In this document: positions 1 through 11,651 of the stretch, one piece after another
How positions within the stretch are numbered: position 1 is the stretch's first letter
Layout: every line of letters begins with the position of its first letter
NCBI GenBank assembly: GCA_021234155.1
Contig: JAJEKV010000014.1
Location: 15,470,872-15,534,871, forward strand
Reading direction: 5' to 3'
DNA length: 64,000 nt
Source of the DNA: Isoetes taiwanensis
Lineage: Eukaryota; Streptophyta; Lycopodiopsida; Isoetales; Isoetaceae
The notes under the pieces: generated by a model
The model's database searches: none
What the model was told of the DNA's origin: nothing
The model's input: the letters and a program-made list of their open reading frames with translations, nothing else
Program-made: the position numbers and the translations under genes

Positions 1-520
1 ATCCCGCGGAATCACCAGGCCGGAGACCCCGTTATCTGTACCAGAGCCCCGTTATCCGTACCTGACAGGGTCGCTTTCAGGTCATTTATACCTTCCGGCG
101 GAATCACAACTTTGCTATTCCGCCAGATGGAATCACCAATTTACGATTCTTCGAGATGGAATCACCGCTCATGTATTCCACCAGACGGAATCACAACCGT
201 ATTATTTATTCCGCGAGACGGAATCACAATCGTGTTATTCCGCCAGACGGAATCACAACCGTATTATTTATTCCGCGAGACGGAATCACAACCGTGTTAT
301 TCCGCCAGACGGAATCACAACTATGCTATTCTGCCAGATGGAATCACGAACGTCTGATTCCGGGAGATGGAATCACCACTTACGTATCCCGCCAGACAGA
401 ATGACAACATTGCTATTCTGCCAGATGGAATCACAACCATGCGATTCTGCCCGGTGGAATCACAAATGTAAGATTCTTCGAGATGGAATCACCACGAATG
501 CATTCCGCGGGAAGGAATCA
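1..520 (+). repeat. Subterminal tandem array of GGAATCAC units
   Basis: More than a dozen imperfect units of about 25-30 bp follow one another, each containing a variant of CCAGACGGAATCACAACCGT and separated by short T/A-rich spacers such as TATTATTTATTCCG. The array forms the left subterminal region of the Pack-type element. Reading frames through it encode only a repetitive peptide and are not genes. Confidence 0.85.
48..108 (+). repeat. Left terminal inverted repeat segment
   Basis: It contains CCCGTTATCCGTACCTGACA at 48-67 and TTATACCTTCCGGCGGAATC around 87-106. Both blocks recur inverted at the right end, at 2121-2140 and 2034-2056. Confidence 0.8.
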
Positions 521-914
521 CCTGGGGAACTTTGAATTTGTGATAACTGCAAGCAGGGAGGAAAAATTGGCTGATGGTTCAATCCCAGCAGAAGGCTGAT
601 GGTTCAATCCCAGCAGGAAAAATGGTTGAGGATGGTTACTTGAAGATCATGAAGAAAATTAATATTAAACCAATCGTTGAAAAAACCAAGCCCTTGCACT
701 GCCCAGAACATTTCTGGTTGGGGATTTGAACCCCTTGCCATTATCGGCAATGCCATGGGATGCTTCAAACAACAACAAGAAACAATAAACATGCATGTTT
801 TAAAGCAAGAACAAAAAACCCGTTTCTAATGTAACCCATTTCTCTAGATTCAACAGAATAGTGAATCTGGGCCGCGTTGGTGAGTGGGCCGACCCATTTA
901 CGTAGAAACGAGGA

Positions 915-1020
915 ATGCACAAAAGGAATAGAAACCGATTTGTGCGGATTTGAAACACCGATTTGTGCGAAATTTGCACAAAAGGAATAGAAACCGAATT
1001 CAAACACCGATTTGTGCGAC
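915..1020 (+). repeat. Two-copy tandem repeat upstream of the kinase fragment
   Basis: The block GCACAAAAGGAATAGAAACC followed by an ACCGATTTGTGCG motif occurs twice, at about 915-970 and 973-1020. It lies inside the Pack-type element, ahead of the captured kinase fragment. Confidence 0.6.
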
Positions 1021-1151
1021 ATTTGAAGGTAGAGGCGGTTTCTAATTCTGTTCTATGCATTTTTCCCCACGCACCCAAAACACAAATCCGTTGGAAAGAT
1101 CAAGCGGGGAAGGGGAACTGGAAACAAGCCGCACAAAGCAAACGATAGGAG

Positions 1152-1524
1152 ATGGGAAGCGATCAAGCTTCGAGGGAAAGGGACGGAAAGGTTGGATTAA
1201 GCCATTTCGTGCTTTTGCGGCGTCTTGGAAGCGGGGATATTGGCGGTGTTTATCTTGCAGAGAGCTTCGAGGGGCCGGGATCTTTGTTTTGCTATGAAGG
1301 TTATGGACAAAACTGCTTTGGCTTCCCGCAATAAGCTTCCTAGGGCTGACACGGAACGAGAAATCCTTGCTTCTTTGGATCATCCTTTCTTGCCCACGCT
1401 TTATGCCCACTTTGAAACGGCTCAATTTTCTTGTTTGGTTATGGAGTTTTGCCCTGGCGGTGATCTGCATAGTCTCAGACAGCGGCAATCCGGCAAATGT
1501 TTTTACGAAGATGCTGCTTCTTGA
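1152..1524 (+). pseudogene. AGC VIII (D6PK/PINOID-type) protein kinase fragment
   Basis: The start codon at 1152 opens a frame reading [20 protein letters not shown], the glycine-rich loop region of plant AGC VIII kinases. Near 1275-1290 the homology moves to another frame, which continues with the [14 protein letters not shown] lysine motif, [18 protein letters not shown] and [19 protein letters not shown]. Family members continue with a catalytic-loop Asp and the DFD motif. Here homology stops at 1521 with a TGA, so the C-terminal half of the kinase domain is absent. Truncation plus frameshift make it non-functional. In plants such kinases phosphorylate PIN auxin carriers at the plasma membrane; this piece cannot. 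It sits inside a TIR element and is most simply a captured gene fragment. Confidence 0.8.
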
Positions 1525-2033
1525 CAGACCCAAAAACCGGATTGAAAACCGGATTGAAAGCCGGATTTGCAGAACCCATGCCCTTTTTGCCGGATGAATG
1601 CCCTTTTGCCGAATGAATGCCCATGCCCTTTTCCTGCTTTTGTAGGGCCGCAGATCCATGTTAGGGCTTCTTGCCGCCGCTGTGGCTGTCGGTTCCTCCG
1701 TTCAATCTTCATCTGCCAATACTGAAATCGTTCCAAGCCCTGCACAGAATTTCCAAGAAAACGTTCAAGAAATGTCTCCCTAACCCGTTAAAAAAAACCC
1801 AGCAGAGTATTCTTCCTTTATGCGAACTTGAGATCTTCTCGTGGATCCAGCCCCATAAGGCAGCCATCGCCGGAGCAAGCGGCCATAGCCGGCACTACCT
1901 GAAACACCTCCCACAAACAAGAATAAAGAATAGGACGTCAAAAAAATTTGAATTTTTACTGGAAAATTCTGGATGGTGATTCCGTCGCATGGAATAACAG
2001 AGCGGTGATTCCGTCCGGTGGTATTTGGCAAAT

Positions 2034-2140
2034 GTGATTCCGCTGGAAGGTATAAAACGGACGGCTAGGATGGACCCTACAGACGGATGGCTGGGATCTA
2101 TCAGAAGGTACACCTGACATTGTCAGGTACGAATAACGGG
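2034..2140 (-). repeat. Right terminal inverted repeat segment
   Basis: This is the inverted partner of the left terminal segment. It includes GTGATTCCGCTGGAAGGTAT at 2034 and TGTCAGGTACGAATAACGGG at 2121-2140. Further GTGATTCCG copies lie at about 1977 and 2012. Confidence 0.8.
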
Positions 2141-2225
2141 ACCTCCGGAACGGATCCCGTTCCCGGAGGGTCTGTGATTCTGCGGGAGGGAATATCTTGC
2201 GATGGAATCACAATAACCGGGATAA

Positions 2226-3771
2226 AAATATTTGCACGCTTTCTCCACACAGGTTGTGTTTTGCCTCTGATTTATATCAAAATAGATATCATAATACGAT
2301 GATTGCGCTTGATCATATGAGCTACAAACTGGAAGTTAGGTTTACAAATTAAAGGTCTTACAAATCAAATTATAAGACTGAAACTATTTGTTTGAGAAAG
2401 ATTTGTGGCATTGGCCATGTTGAATGCTATTTTGATACAGGGTTCTAATCTTTGTACGTTTGACAGTAGACCGACAATGTCCATTGTAAGATAAGCAACA
2501 TGACCGACAATGTAACAATAAATATAATATTGAGTCCATTGTAAGATAAGCAACATGACGTTGTAGTTGTATGTGCTACATTTAAAACCTTTAGAGAAGC
2601 CATGGCTACAATATTATTACCTTGATATTTGGATCTCATTGTTTTCTATAATTCTTTATCTTCAAATCAAGTGAGCATTCTCTATAGATGGTTTTTGCAT
2701 GGTGTAACATGAGTTGTCTTAGAATGAAGTTATGTTTGGTTGAACTTATTGTCTTACCTCTCTTAAACAAAAAAATATTTATATAGCAATACAATAAATA
2801 TCTTTAACAAATCTAATTCCTTCTAATTCCTGCTATGTACTCTGTGAAACAAACGCATAAAACTCAATCAAAAACAAAAACTACATACATTTCTTGCATT
2901 GTTTACAATCACTGACTGAAGCATGTGATGAAAGTGTCATGTAAATTATGCCCAAAGATCAAATCATCAAAAAAGCTTGAATGAAGGTATGGTCCCATTT
3001 TCTCCAGTTCATTTATCATATACTCCTTTCAAATAATTAATTTGCAAAAGCATGAGACTCTCAATCTTTTATAAATACAAATCCTTATAGGCCAGGCTAG
3101 ACCTTTGCAATATCTCTTTAAAAGGACCTTCCAAATTCTTTAGCAAGTCATCAAAACGAAGTAAAGCAGCATGTGGCTCATCAATTTCAAGGCCCTCCAG
3201 AAAGTCCAACTGGAAATTCTCAAAGTTGATGTTATGACTAATTTTAAGGTCATGCCTCATAAAGCTTATGTCAAAGTTACACAAATCCCCCTTTACAAAA
3301 GTGAGTTGGAGAAGAGAAATGTTCGCGGCCGCGATAAATTTCTTGTAGAATTAGAAATTTTTTCTTTTTCTTTTTGTTCTCATCTTGCTTCTGGTTTTTT
3401 CTTGATCCCTTGTTGTGACGTATAAGAATATATAATATCTGGATTCCAATCATGTTCAGCATCTATGAAATCTCTTAGTTCTGGAAGCATGAACAAAGGA
3501 CGAATTTTGTAAGAATTTTGTAAGAATTTCCAGATCCAAAGCATGAAAGAAAAGCTTGAATGAGAAATCTGTAGTTCTTTTAACTTTTTTACCTAGATGA
3601 AATACGAATTTGACAACCGATGATAGGGAATACATATAAGGCGGATGTAGATGTTAGATGCAAAAGAAGGATAAAATAGCCAAAAGATAGGGGCTGGGAA
3701 TGTCGGAACGCACAGGAAAAGGGTGACAGCAAACATCCAACATTGGAGTAGATACAGATAAAATAACAAAA
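2226..3771. other. AT-rich intergenic region, no supported gene
   Basis: No convincing gene is visible. A minus-strand frame at 3069-3284 (71 codons, containing LDFLEGLEIDEPHAALLRFD) has protein-like composition and could be an old exon remnant, but I do not recognise it and see no supporting splice context. Confidence 0.4.
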
Positions 3772-3965
3772 CTATTATACGACTAACACCTGACAAGCTA
3801 ACATTCGATTAACATTCGATTAGCTAATATAAACAACAACAAAATATTGGTAATATTGGGAACATCGTTCAGAACGGCGTTCTCGGTAACAAATTGTTTG
3901 GAACTGAAACTTGGCGTTCCGGTAATGTAGAACCCTACGGAACGCGTTCCGGAACGGGAACGCGT
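3772..3965 (+). repeat. Dispersed direct repeat, copy 1
   Basis: It starts CTATTATACGACTAACACC and runs through a tract rich in GGAACGCGTTCC-like motifs. The same sequence, slightly shorter, recurs in the same orientation at 4708-4865. The CG-rich inverted GTTCCGGAAC motifs look like the end of an unidentified mobile element. Confidence 0.7.
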
Positions 3966-4297
3966 TCAAAATGACGTTCCCGGTAACTATGCTTAAAACC
4001 TCTTGGTTTGAGGTATTAAATATGGCAAGGCACCATATTTAATAGCCATCCTTTCTGAACTGACAGTCTCAAACCACAAGATTAAATGAGGTGATGTCGT
4101 ATCTATTTAATAAGAAAACGCATAGAAACCCAACTTCAAACCAGGCCAGATCAAATTCTTAAGAAAAAATCACCTCGGAATCGGAAGGTCCTGAAAGACC
4201 TGCAAAAACCCTGCAAAGTCTAGATCTTTGATGGGAAAGATAAAAACACCTGCAAAGTTTAAATCCTTGACATGAAAGATAAAAATAGGGCAATAAG

Positions 4298-4575
4298 CAA
4301 GGGGGGTATTCGACTTGTGGTATGAGCAAGGGGTATTCGACTTGCACAATACAAGCCTTAGTTTAGACGAGCCTAATACCCCCTGGGTATTCCACAAGTC
4401 TAATACCCCCTTTTTTGGGACTTTCTGGGATAGGGGGTCCGGCCAAGGAGAAATGGGAGGTATTTGACTTGCCTAATATCAACCCAAAATTGGGGGTATT
4501 CGACTTGTGGAATAAGTGTGCATGCTGAAACCACAAGTCTAATACCCCCTATTCCTCGAGTCAAATACCCCCCTG
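4298..4575. repeat. Fold-back repeat of GGGGTATTCGACTTG units
   Basis: Plus-orientation units GGGGTATTCGACTTG at about 4302, 4329 and 4493 face inverted units (CAAGTCTAATACCCCC type) at about 4396, 4532 and 4561. The segment can therefore form nested hairpins. It resembles a small fold-back or MITE-like element. No coding potential is evident. Confidence 0.6.
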
Positions 4576-4617
4576 GAATCCAAGTCCAAATGGGGTGCCA
4601 ATAAATGCACCGGAAAT

Positions 4618-4697
4618 TATTGGAGCTGAAGCAAGGGGTCTGCTACATGGAGGAGGAGAAAGAAAAAGTTAAAAGAAAAGGTGCTTGTGATTTTTGT
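4618..4697 (+). repeat. Direct repeat, copy 1 (partner at 5388-5461)
   Basis: The block starting ATTGGAGCTGAAGCAA and continuing through GAGAAAGAAAAAGTTAAAAG recurs at 5388-5461 with small indels. The 5388 copy stays open in one frame for 26 codons and may be a duplicated exon scrap, not assignable to a family. Confidence 0.6.
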
Positions 4698-4707
4698 GAC
4701 AATATTC

Positions 4708-4865
4708 CTATTATACGACTAACACCTGACAACCTAACATCGATTAACATTCAATTAGCTAATATAAACAACAAAAATATTGGTAATATTGGGAACATCA
4801 TTCGGAACGGCGTTCCCGGTAACAAACTGTTTGGTTGGCGTTCTGGGTACGGAACACGTTCCAAA
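4708..4865 (+). repeat. Dispersed direct repeat, copy 2
   Basis: This is the second copy of the 3772-3965 sequence, with a short internal deletion in the GTTCCGG-rich part. The two copies are about 0.9 kb apart in the same orientation. Confidence 0.7.
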
Positions 4866-5387
4866 AAAAGGGTACATATAGCCCATAAAATCTCCCCACG
4901 ATCATTCAAATACTTTAAGAATGGGTCAATTATATCAAATTAAAAAACTTTATTGTAGATCAGGATTGGATAACCAAGATTGAACCCATTCAATAATTTA
5001 AATTCGGATAATAATTTTGCGTTGATCCACTATAGGGAAATTTGATCCATGGTCCACAATTGGACGACCAAGAAAACTACCTACTAGGTGTTGCCCCGAT
5101 CCGATGTACATAGTGGGAGTACATTATTTGCACTCCAATCAACTATGATGCTAAAAGTGGCACGATCTATGCAATGCCCAGTTTGAAAACAAAGGACATG
5201 TTTTGGGTAAACTGCTCCATGAATATTACGTCCCAATGGTTATACCCGTGGTATATCCGGGTCTTTGACATGTTATAGCCACATCACAAAAAAAAAATAC
5301 ACGGCATTCTGGGGACTTGCAGATTTTTTGAGATTTAGGGATGGCTTAACCATGCCCACATCCGACATTTACAGATGGTGAAACTAT

Positions 5388-5461
5388 TGGAGCTGAAGCA
5401 AAAGGGTCTGCTACATGGGAGGAGAAAGAAAAAGTTAAAAGAAAAGGTGCTTGTGATTCTT
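5388..5461 (+). repeat. Direct repeat, copy 2
   Basis: Partner of 4618-4697. The two copies and the 3772/4708 pair suggest a local duplication of about 0.8-0.9 kb that has since diverged. Confidence 0.55.
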
Positions 5462-5842
5462 GAAGCAACACATCGTAACCCGTCACGAGTATGGCATTAA
5501 CTCTTGGACAAAGTAATATAATGCTCTTCGACCTCAAACATATTTTGATGTCACCAACAAGCTGACCATGTTAACCTTTTTAAACGGGGAAAATATTGGA
5601 GCTGAAGCATTACAACTAGCGCACAGTAGCGACAACAATTTTCTGCTTACATGCCATCTCAGTCATTGTTTTCTTAATGCTAAAATTCCTCCAGTCAGCA
5701 TTAGCAGATTTGACAAAAAATGCCAGTTTCTTTCAAACGACAGAATGACTGTCACACAATTATCAGACCAAGGAATACCCTGTGGCAATCATAGAGAATA
5801 AATTTGCAAGAGATAATAGAACAAACTTAACTCCAATATTTT
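5462..5842. other. Downstream flank of SLY1, no gene seen
   Basis: AT-rich sequence that would include the 3' untranslated region of the minus-strand SLY1 gene. No other feature could be supported. Confidence 0.4.
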
Positions 5843-8332
5843 TTATGATGGTGCAGTCATCTTTTGCCCCAACACTGCCAATTGGTTAACAAACTCTTGG
5901 CCGGTTAATATTTCTGTTGAGCCATATATTACAGATTTTGTTGGTTGCCTTTGAGCTAATTCCTGGAGAATTCCGTATTCAAGATAGTTTCCACCACCAA
6001 TCATGAACACTATAGCTTCCTTAAACGGGCCTTTGTTATGAATCCCACTGCTGCCTGAGCCTTTCGGAGCCCTAGGATCAAAAGTAAGATAAGACTCTAT
6101 TTCTGGGATTGGTTTAGCTTCCATCAATGCTTCTACAACACGAGTTACTGCAAGCTGCCTTCCTCCTGATAGCAAGTTTTTTACACCTGCTGTCACTGCA
6201 CTAAGAGACTGCCCATAAAGCTTTTCTGCCCAGTCCACAATGTTGCTTCTGCTCGCTGCATTTACTGATGACATGGAGAAGTTTAACGACCTAATGGTCT
6301 TTTTAACGCACAGGAAAGATGAAATGTCCACTTCCATCTCTTGGAGAGCTGTTTGCACCGCATCTATATCCGCAGCAGAACTCGACTCCATTGCTAACAA
6401 GTAGACAATTGCAAGTCTCAGCTTATCATCCTTGGATCCCTTCCCCTTTATTAGTCCCAGTAAAGCACTCCTATCTACTGTCCCCCTCGCAAGCATGTCT
6501 TCTTCCATTGAACAAAATCCATCTATGTGTCTTGTTTTTATCTCACTGAGTAATGCGGTTGCAATATTTGTATGCTTATCAATCATCTTCTTTCTTTCTG
6601 TCAATTCTGGAAGTGAATTTACTGCATTCATCAAATGTTTGGTGTTGCCAAATAGTTCCTGATCGTCAAAATGGCCAGCCTGCGCCCCACCAGCTCTCTT
6701 GTTAACTTCCTCTACATCTTCCTTATATTTATTCAGTTGTGTTTCTACTTCTTCTGCTACCTTTGGAAACACAGCACTGCTGTTAGACACCCAAAAGCCA
6801 TCTGAATCGTCCAGTTCGAACGACTTGGCTGCAGCTTTGCCCTTCCCAGGAGTGTTCGGTTCTCCATGAATCTGTACACGATTTAACTTCATACCAAGAA
6901 CATCATGCACTAGTGGTCTATAGTTCCAAACATGTTGAACAGCTACAGAAAGTTCAAAGTTTCTATCAAAGAGACAAAGAACTGGGCGCTGAAACGATGG
7001 ACCAAGGTGGCCAGCTTCCACAAACAGGTTGTTTCTTGAACCTAAATGGTCTCGAATTTTTGAGTCGAGTAAAGCAGCAGTTGCTTCTGCAACTCCACCC
7101 TTGGCACATCGTATTATCGGAATTGTTCCAAGTGTGACCAGGACAGAGAAGAGGCCACTAGCAATAGATTCAACAACACTTTCAACCTCGTGATCTTTGG
7201 AATGTGGATCATTAAGTTGCACATAAGCATCTCTTTGAGCAAGTGAAAACATACCATTTTCAAGAGTCACAAAATCAAGGTACTGGTCAAAAACTTTGGA
7301 TATTCTGTTCATTGAGTTTGATTTCAATGTCCCCGCTGCAAGCTCCTCCAAGAGTGGGCGTGGAAGTGAAGATACAAAATTAAGATGCAAAGATTGGTAA
7401 ATACCACGGGAAGCATCAAGCACTATTTTTTGGATATTATTTGATGTCGGTTGAACAAAATATATAGCTGGTGCATCAGGGATGTTTTGTCTATCCATAT
7501 CAATCATAAGACAAAGAGTTATTCCATGCTTTCGAAGCTCATTCAGATGAATCAAAGGGGATAATATGTCTCTGCAGAAGCGGTCAAGCACAAGTACTTT
7601 GTACACCTCTTCATCTGCTGTGCCACCACTTACAACTGGATGATTTAGATTCAGCATCTTCACAATAGCATCTGATAAACACCAAACAAGAATTACCTCC
7701 AAATCTAGGCTAGGAATCTACTCAGAGGAAGAATATATGTGCCGCACAATAACCGCACTTATTACTAAACAGAAAAAAAGTGCTATAATTTGGTGAGGTG
7801 CAACTATAAATCAGTTTATGAAGATCTTTTAAAATAATACAAAAATGTTAAAGACCTTGGTTAATAAAACATGTCCATCTACTTTGTGGTCCAAGTCATA
7901 TATTATTGCTGCAAATGAGAAGCTGTGTATTCCCTATAAAGCTTACTGCATCATTAATGGATTTCTTAAAACAACGAGTTCTGTGTTACTAAGCTGCATT
8001 AGAATGCCTTGCACAAGATGCTTAATTACAATGCTCTAGTCGAAAGGTTAAATTGCACCTCAAGAAAAATACCAAGAGCATCTATATGTACCGTGCAATT
8101 CCATGCTCACAAAAACGGAAACTTTTCAGTCTCTGAAACTCCTATATATGCATCTAAAACGTCAACAAGCATCCGATCTAACGGCTTCTGCCTCTAGAAG
8201 AATGCCCGTAACTCATCCGATCTAATTTTCCGCAGAGACCAACAATCAAAGATCCCTAATTCGGGGCTCAGCTTTGACAATAAAGAAAATACGCAACTAA
8301 CCTCTCTGCTTTTGCTTGAGAGAGAGCGCCAT
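5843..8332 (-). CDS. SLY1: SLY1, Sec1/Munc18-family vesicle-fusion protein (2 exons)
   Basis: The model joins 8302-8332 and 5843-7671 on the minus strand, 1860 nt and 619 residues. Exon 1 is only 31 nt, encodes MALSLKQKQR plus one base, and ends at a GTTAGT donor. The intron (7672-8301, 630 bp) ends TTTATCAG. The split codon gives Asp, followed by AIVKMLNLNHPV, which matches the N-terminus known for plant SLY1. Nearly all of the protein is in exon 2 without interruption, including LPELTERKKMIDKHTNIAT, ASRSNIVDWAEKLYGQS and EAIVFMIGGGNYLEYG. Length and motifs fit the full Sec1 fold. SLY1 binds syntaxin-5-type SNAREs and promotes ER-Golgi membrane fusion in the cytosol. The start was chosen because the first ATG lies in exon 1, and exon 2 alone has no conserved N-terminus. 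It appears intact and functional. Confidence 0.95.
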
Positions 8333-10053
8333 AGCCGACCTGCAGCTCCAGATGGAGAGAGACTAATAGAAATCCCTTAATTTTTCCTCTACCGCGTATA
8401 CTTAAAAGCATGCAAATTGGAAACTATTTTGACATCAGGCATACCTTGTGATTAATGCATAATATCCGTTAGAATAAACCACATTTGTAAATTCCTAATC
8501 TCAAAACGCATTTAATTTGTTGCAAGATATCACAAGAATGTGAAAAAAATGGGAATTGTTCCCTAGCAATAATTATTACAACAAGAAGCCGCCGCGAATA
8601 TTTCTCTTTATTGACAATTCCCTATCAAAACGGTGCCACTGACACTCTTGATGAAGCATACATGATGTAAAGGTTTGCAGGTGCATGCTTGCTATTGAAA
8701 TATTAGTGGTTGCATTTTTCACATAAGCTTATTTCGTTATAGTCTTCCTTTGATCCTCAAGGTTCTACTATAATTTCATGCATCATCAAAATATAGCAAC
8801 TAATTTGACATTTATGACACTAAGGATGACATATCTAGCAACTAAGCGATCAACTAAAGTTATCCACTTCAGATTCAGCATCAATGATAATCATCGAAGA
8901 TTCATTAGCACTAGAATGATATTATAAGTTACAAAACAAATGTAGTCATGCTCAATTGGAAATTTTCATGTTCAACTAGATGGCTAATGTAGACGTTCTA
9001 AGACGTCATTGGACCACTCGTGATGTTGGATTCATCTTTTGGAATTTAAGTTTGAAGTAATGAACTAAATTATAATCAAGGTTTCATTTCTAGCAATCAT
9101 TTTATCAACGTTATTTTCCATAGGCTACATATCACTTGCTTATAGATGTTATGTATAGGATGATTGGATTTTAGAAAAATAGCTAAACAATTATATATAC
9201 AAGAAATTTATCGCGGCGGTCAAGGCCACCACGAACATTTCTTTTGCTCTACTCGTGGCAAATGAGGGTTTGTATTAAGTCGAAAGGAACTCAGGTATGG
9301 ACCTGTGAAATTGAACTAAATGTGTCTAACTTGGAGAACTCTAACCTCCATATTGTAGATGATCAAAAAGAGGCAATGTTGCCCTAGTTGAGAACGGCCC
9401 AGGAACGACAAAAGAAAAAATAGAAAAATATAATATGATTATAGATATTGTAAATATAAATAATATAAATGTTATCTCTATGTTTGGGCAGCTACTCTAT
9501 AGGTAATCTTAGTCTTAGCCATTGAAATTTTTGCTATGCTTTTGACGCGGTAGTATTTATGCTACTCATGATCATTTCCAACGACTGGAATGGCTACAGG
9601 ACCTCAAACTTAAATACCACAACTCTCAATTATTTGTTGTTTGTTTGGGTTATTAATAAAACATGCGATTATTCCAAAAGACAAAACCACAACCATGAAA
9701 TCTTTTGATATGTTCAAGACATGCAAAAAATGCCATTCCCTTAATGACATACCACTTAAAAATTTTGCAATCAAAAGTAGAGGTTGGGGGTTGCAAATTT
9801 GGAATTGGAAGCTTGCCAAGGGGTTGCAAAATGGAACACAACGTGATCAGTGATTAGGCACCTAGTAGGCTATGAAACCCCAAAGCTAGATCCTGCTCAG
9901 CCATAAATGTGGGCCGTTGCAGACTGCTAGCAAAGGAGGAGTATTTTTTAATATCGAATTGATCGTTTAATTGAGAGTAAAGCAAGGGAGATTAGGCGCA
10001 TCTAAAAGTCGGTTAATAGCGTTTTTCACTTGTGCCTAAATCAGATACTCCTT
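8333..10053. other. SLY1 upstream region and AT-rich intergenic DNA
   Basis: The first few hundred bases would hold the SLY1 promoter and 5' untranslated region; no clear TATA box or motif stood out. The rest is AT-rich, with no frame I would call a gene. Confidence 0.4.
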
Positions 10054-10211
10054 TGTTTATCCATGGATTGCAGCTATGGCCGTTAGTTATCCATGGCTTG
10101 AAGAACTTCGACTCAAGAGAATGGTCGTCTCCGACGAGGCCCTGGCCCTGCTCGCCCGTTCCTTTCTAAAATAAGGACTGATGGTCTTGCTGTTATTGCC
10201 AGCCAGTGCAG
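10054..10211 (+). pseudogene. TIR1/AFB auxin-receptor F-box/LRR fragment
   Basis: The sequence reads [20 protein letters not shown] then [17 protein letters not shown], a signature leucine-rich-repeat segment of TIR1/AFB auxin receptors. It is followed by a deletion of roughly 15 codons, a frame change, and TDGLAVIASQCR at 10177-10211. It then meets a GTATGT splice donor at 10212. Intact TIR1/AFB proteins of about 570-600 residues form the SCF auxin co-receptor in the nucleus. Here only about 50 codons remain, with an internal deletion and stop, so this is a relic. The retained donor shows the copy came from genomic DNA, not from spliced mRNA. No other exons were found nearby. Confidence 0.8.
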
Positions 10212-11651
10212 GTATGTTCAAAATAAGGAAACATTACTTCCCTGACTTTTTCACATTGCATTATACTCTTCAACTTTAATCAAAACTTCTGTGATCTGTT
10301 ATCTCTTCTGCACCTTGCATTTTGCTTTACATACGAACTTCTATGATTTTGTTTCTGCTACTTTCCCTGTGTTTTGCTCTAAAACTTCTTGCTCTGATTC
10401 AAGAGTATATTTTGACGGCCAGATTTTTTTCCAAATGGGTCTGGTATGCTGTACAAAGAAACTCGATCCATCGGTTCGATATAGGACTGAGATAAACCAT
10501 GGTAGAATGGCTCTATGATGACTAAGGTGACAGAAAAATAAAAGGATAGGAGCCTTTGGGCGAGATGGATCATGGGGTTGATGCCGTCTTGAGCAGGGAA
10601 ACATAGCAGCAGAGCATGAGGAAGAAACTCAGCACCGCCATAACCAGTTCCGGCGACCATGGAAGAGCAGAGAATCATAAGCCATTGTTTATGAGGCGTC
10701 CTACAACACAATCATTTTCAAGTCTCTTTCCCATAAGCTTATGAACAGAAGCCCATAAACGTGAGCAGTTAGAAGCAACATATAAGCCGGATAGAACCGA
10801 CCGGAAATCTCTGCCTGTGCAGCTCGGCCTATCTAGGAAGCTTTGCTTGAAGATCTTCCGGAATCCAAGAGGAAGAGAAAAGATAGGGAAGCCGATTGAA
10901 AGCCATGCTTGATGCATGCCCTGAAACCTCCAGATCTATGCAAATGTTCGTTCCTCATATTCTTTTGTGCTTTTTGCTTTTCCCATCTGGTCTTGCAAAG
11001 CCCAAACGCAAAATCAAGTAATCCTTTCTAAAAATCCCAAATTTTTCTGAACCTCACCTCAGACTTCAATCCCTGCCCAATCCCTGCCCAAGACTTCATC
11101 GCCCGATGCATCTATTACAGGTTCAGAAGCCAGAGGTCTCCGATTGCAGCCTGTTTCTTCAAAACTTATCAAATAGGATTTGGCAAATAAAAGGGCAGAG
11201 ATTCTGACGATTTGAGAAAGAAGAGGCTGTGGGGCGATGATTCTTCCTGATTCTCATGGCCGGAATGAAGGATTTTGGAGCAGAAGGATGGGGCCAAGAA
11301 AAAAAAAACTTAACTGCAGCAAAGAAGGAGAGGAAGATGCGCGCGTTCTTCCTCCGCCATAAATGCGTCAAATCTGAAATTAATGCAATAAATGCCATCA
11401 ATGCAACGTGTCATGGTCTCCTAATTCGTAAGGAAGAAATTACATGAGAACAAAAATTAGACACTGCTTTACAATAGGAAGAGACGGGGAGGCGAAGGCG
11501 AAGGTTCAATATGCTAATTTTCTTAGCCCTTCATTTTTATAGATCAAGATCTAATGGTTAAAGGTAAGTCCACGTCAAATTTTAGAATACGTGGATAGGC
11601 TTCAAGATAATGTGACACCCAGTGTTAGGCTGTTGCGCTAGAAAGAAAAAC
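10212..11651. other. No supported gene
   Basis: Several short open frames exist on both strands (for example minus 10379-10711). None shows a motif, splice context or composition that I could defend. A low-complexity A-rich tract lies near 11299. Confidence 0.35.

Larger units (their letters stand above)
1..2225. mobile_element. Pack-type TIR DNA element with captured kinase fragment (left end cut by window)
   Basis: Both ends carry matching inverted sequence. Positions 48-67 match the reverse complement of 2121-2140 with one mismatch in 20, and 86-108 match the reverse complement of 2034-2056 with one mismatch in 23. Inside the ends lie direct subterminal repeats built on GGAATCAC, in plus orientation on the left and as GTGATTCC on the right. 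No transposase is visible. The interior holds a fragment of a host AGC kinase gene, so this is a non-autonomous element of the Pack type. Subterminal repeat arrays suggest CACTA or MULE relatives, but the superfamily is not settled. The outermost left end, and therefore the target duplication, lies outside the window. The right end is estimated from the last GGAATCAC copy near 2206-2213. Confidence 0.7.

Noticed and set aside
1-520. CRISPR-like array of regularly spaced repeats
   Set aside because: The units are degenerate, spacers are similar to each other, and the array forms the subterminal region of a plant TIR element.
1042-1659. 205-codon minus-strand open frame
   Set aside because: It lies antisense to the AGC kinase fragment, which explains its length; it has no motif of its own.
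6319-7137. Plus-strand open frames within SLY1
   Set aside because: They are antisense shadows of the conserved SLY1 exon.
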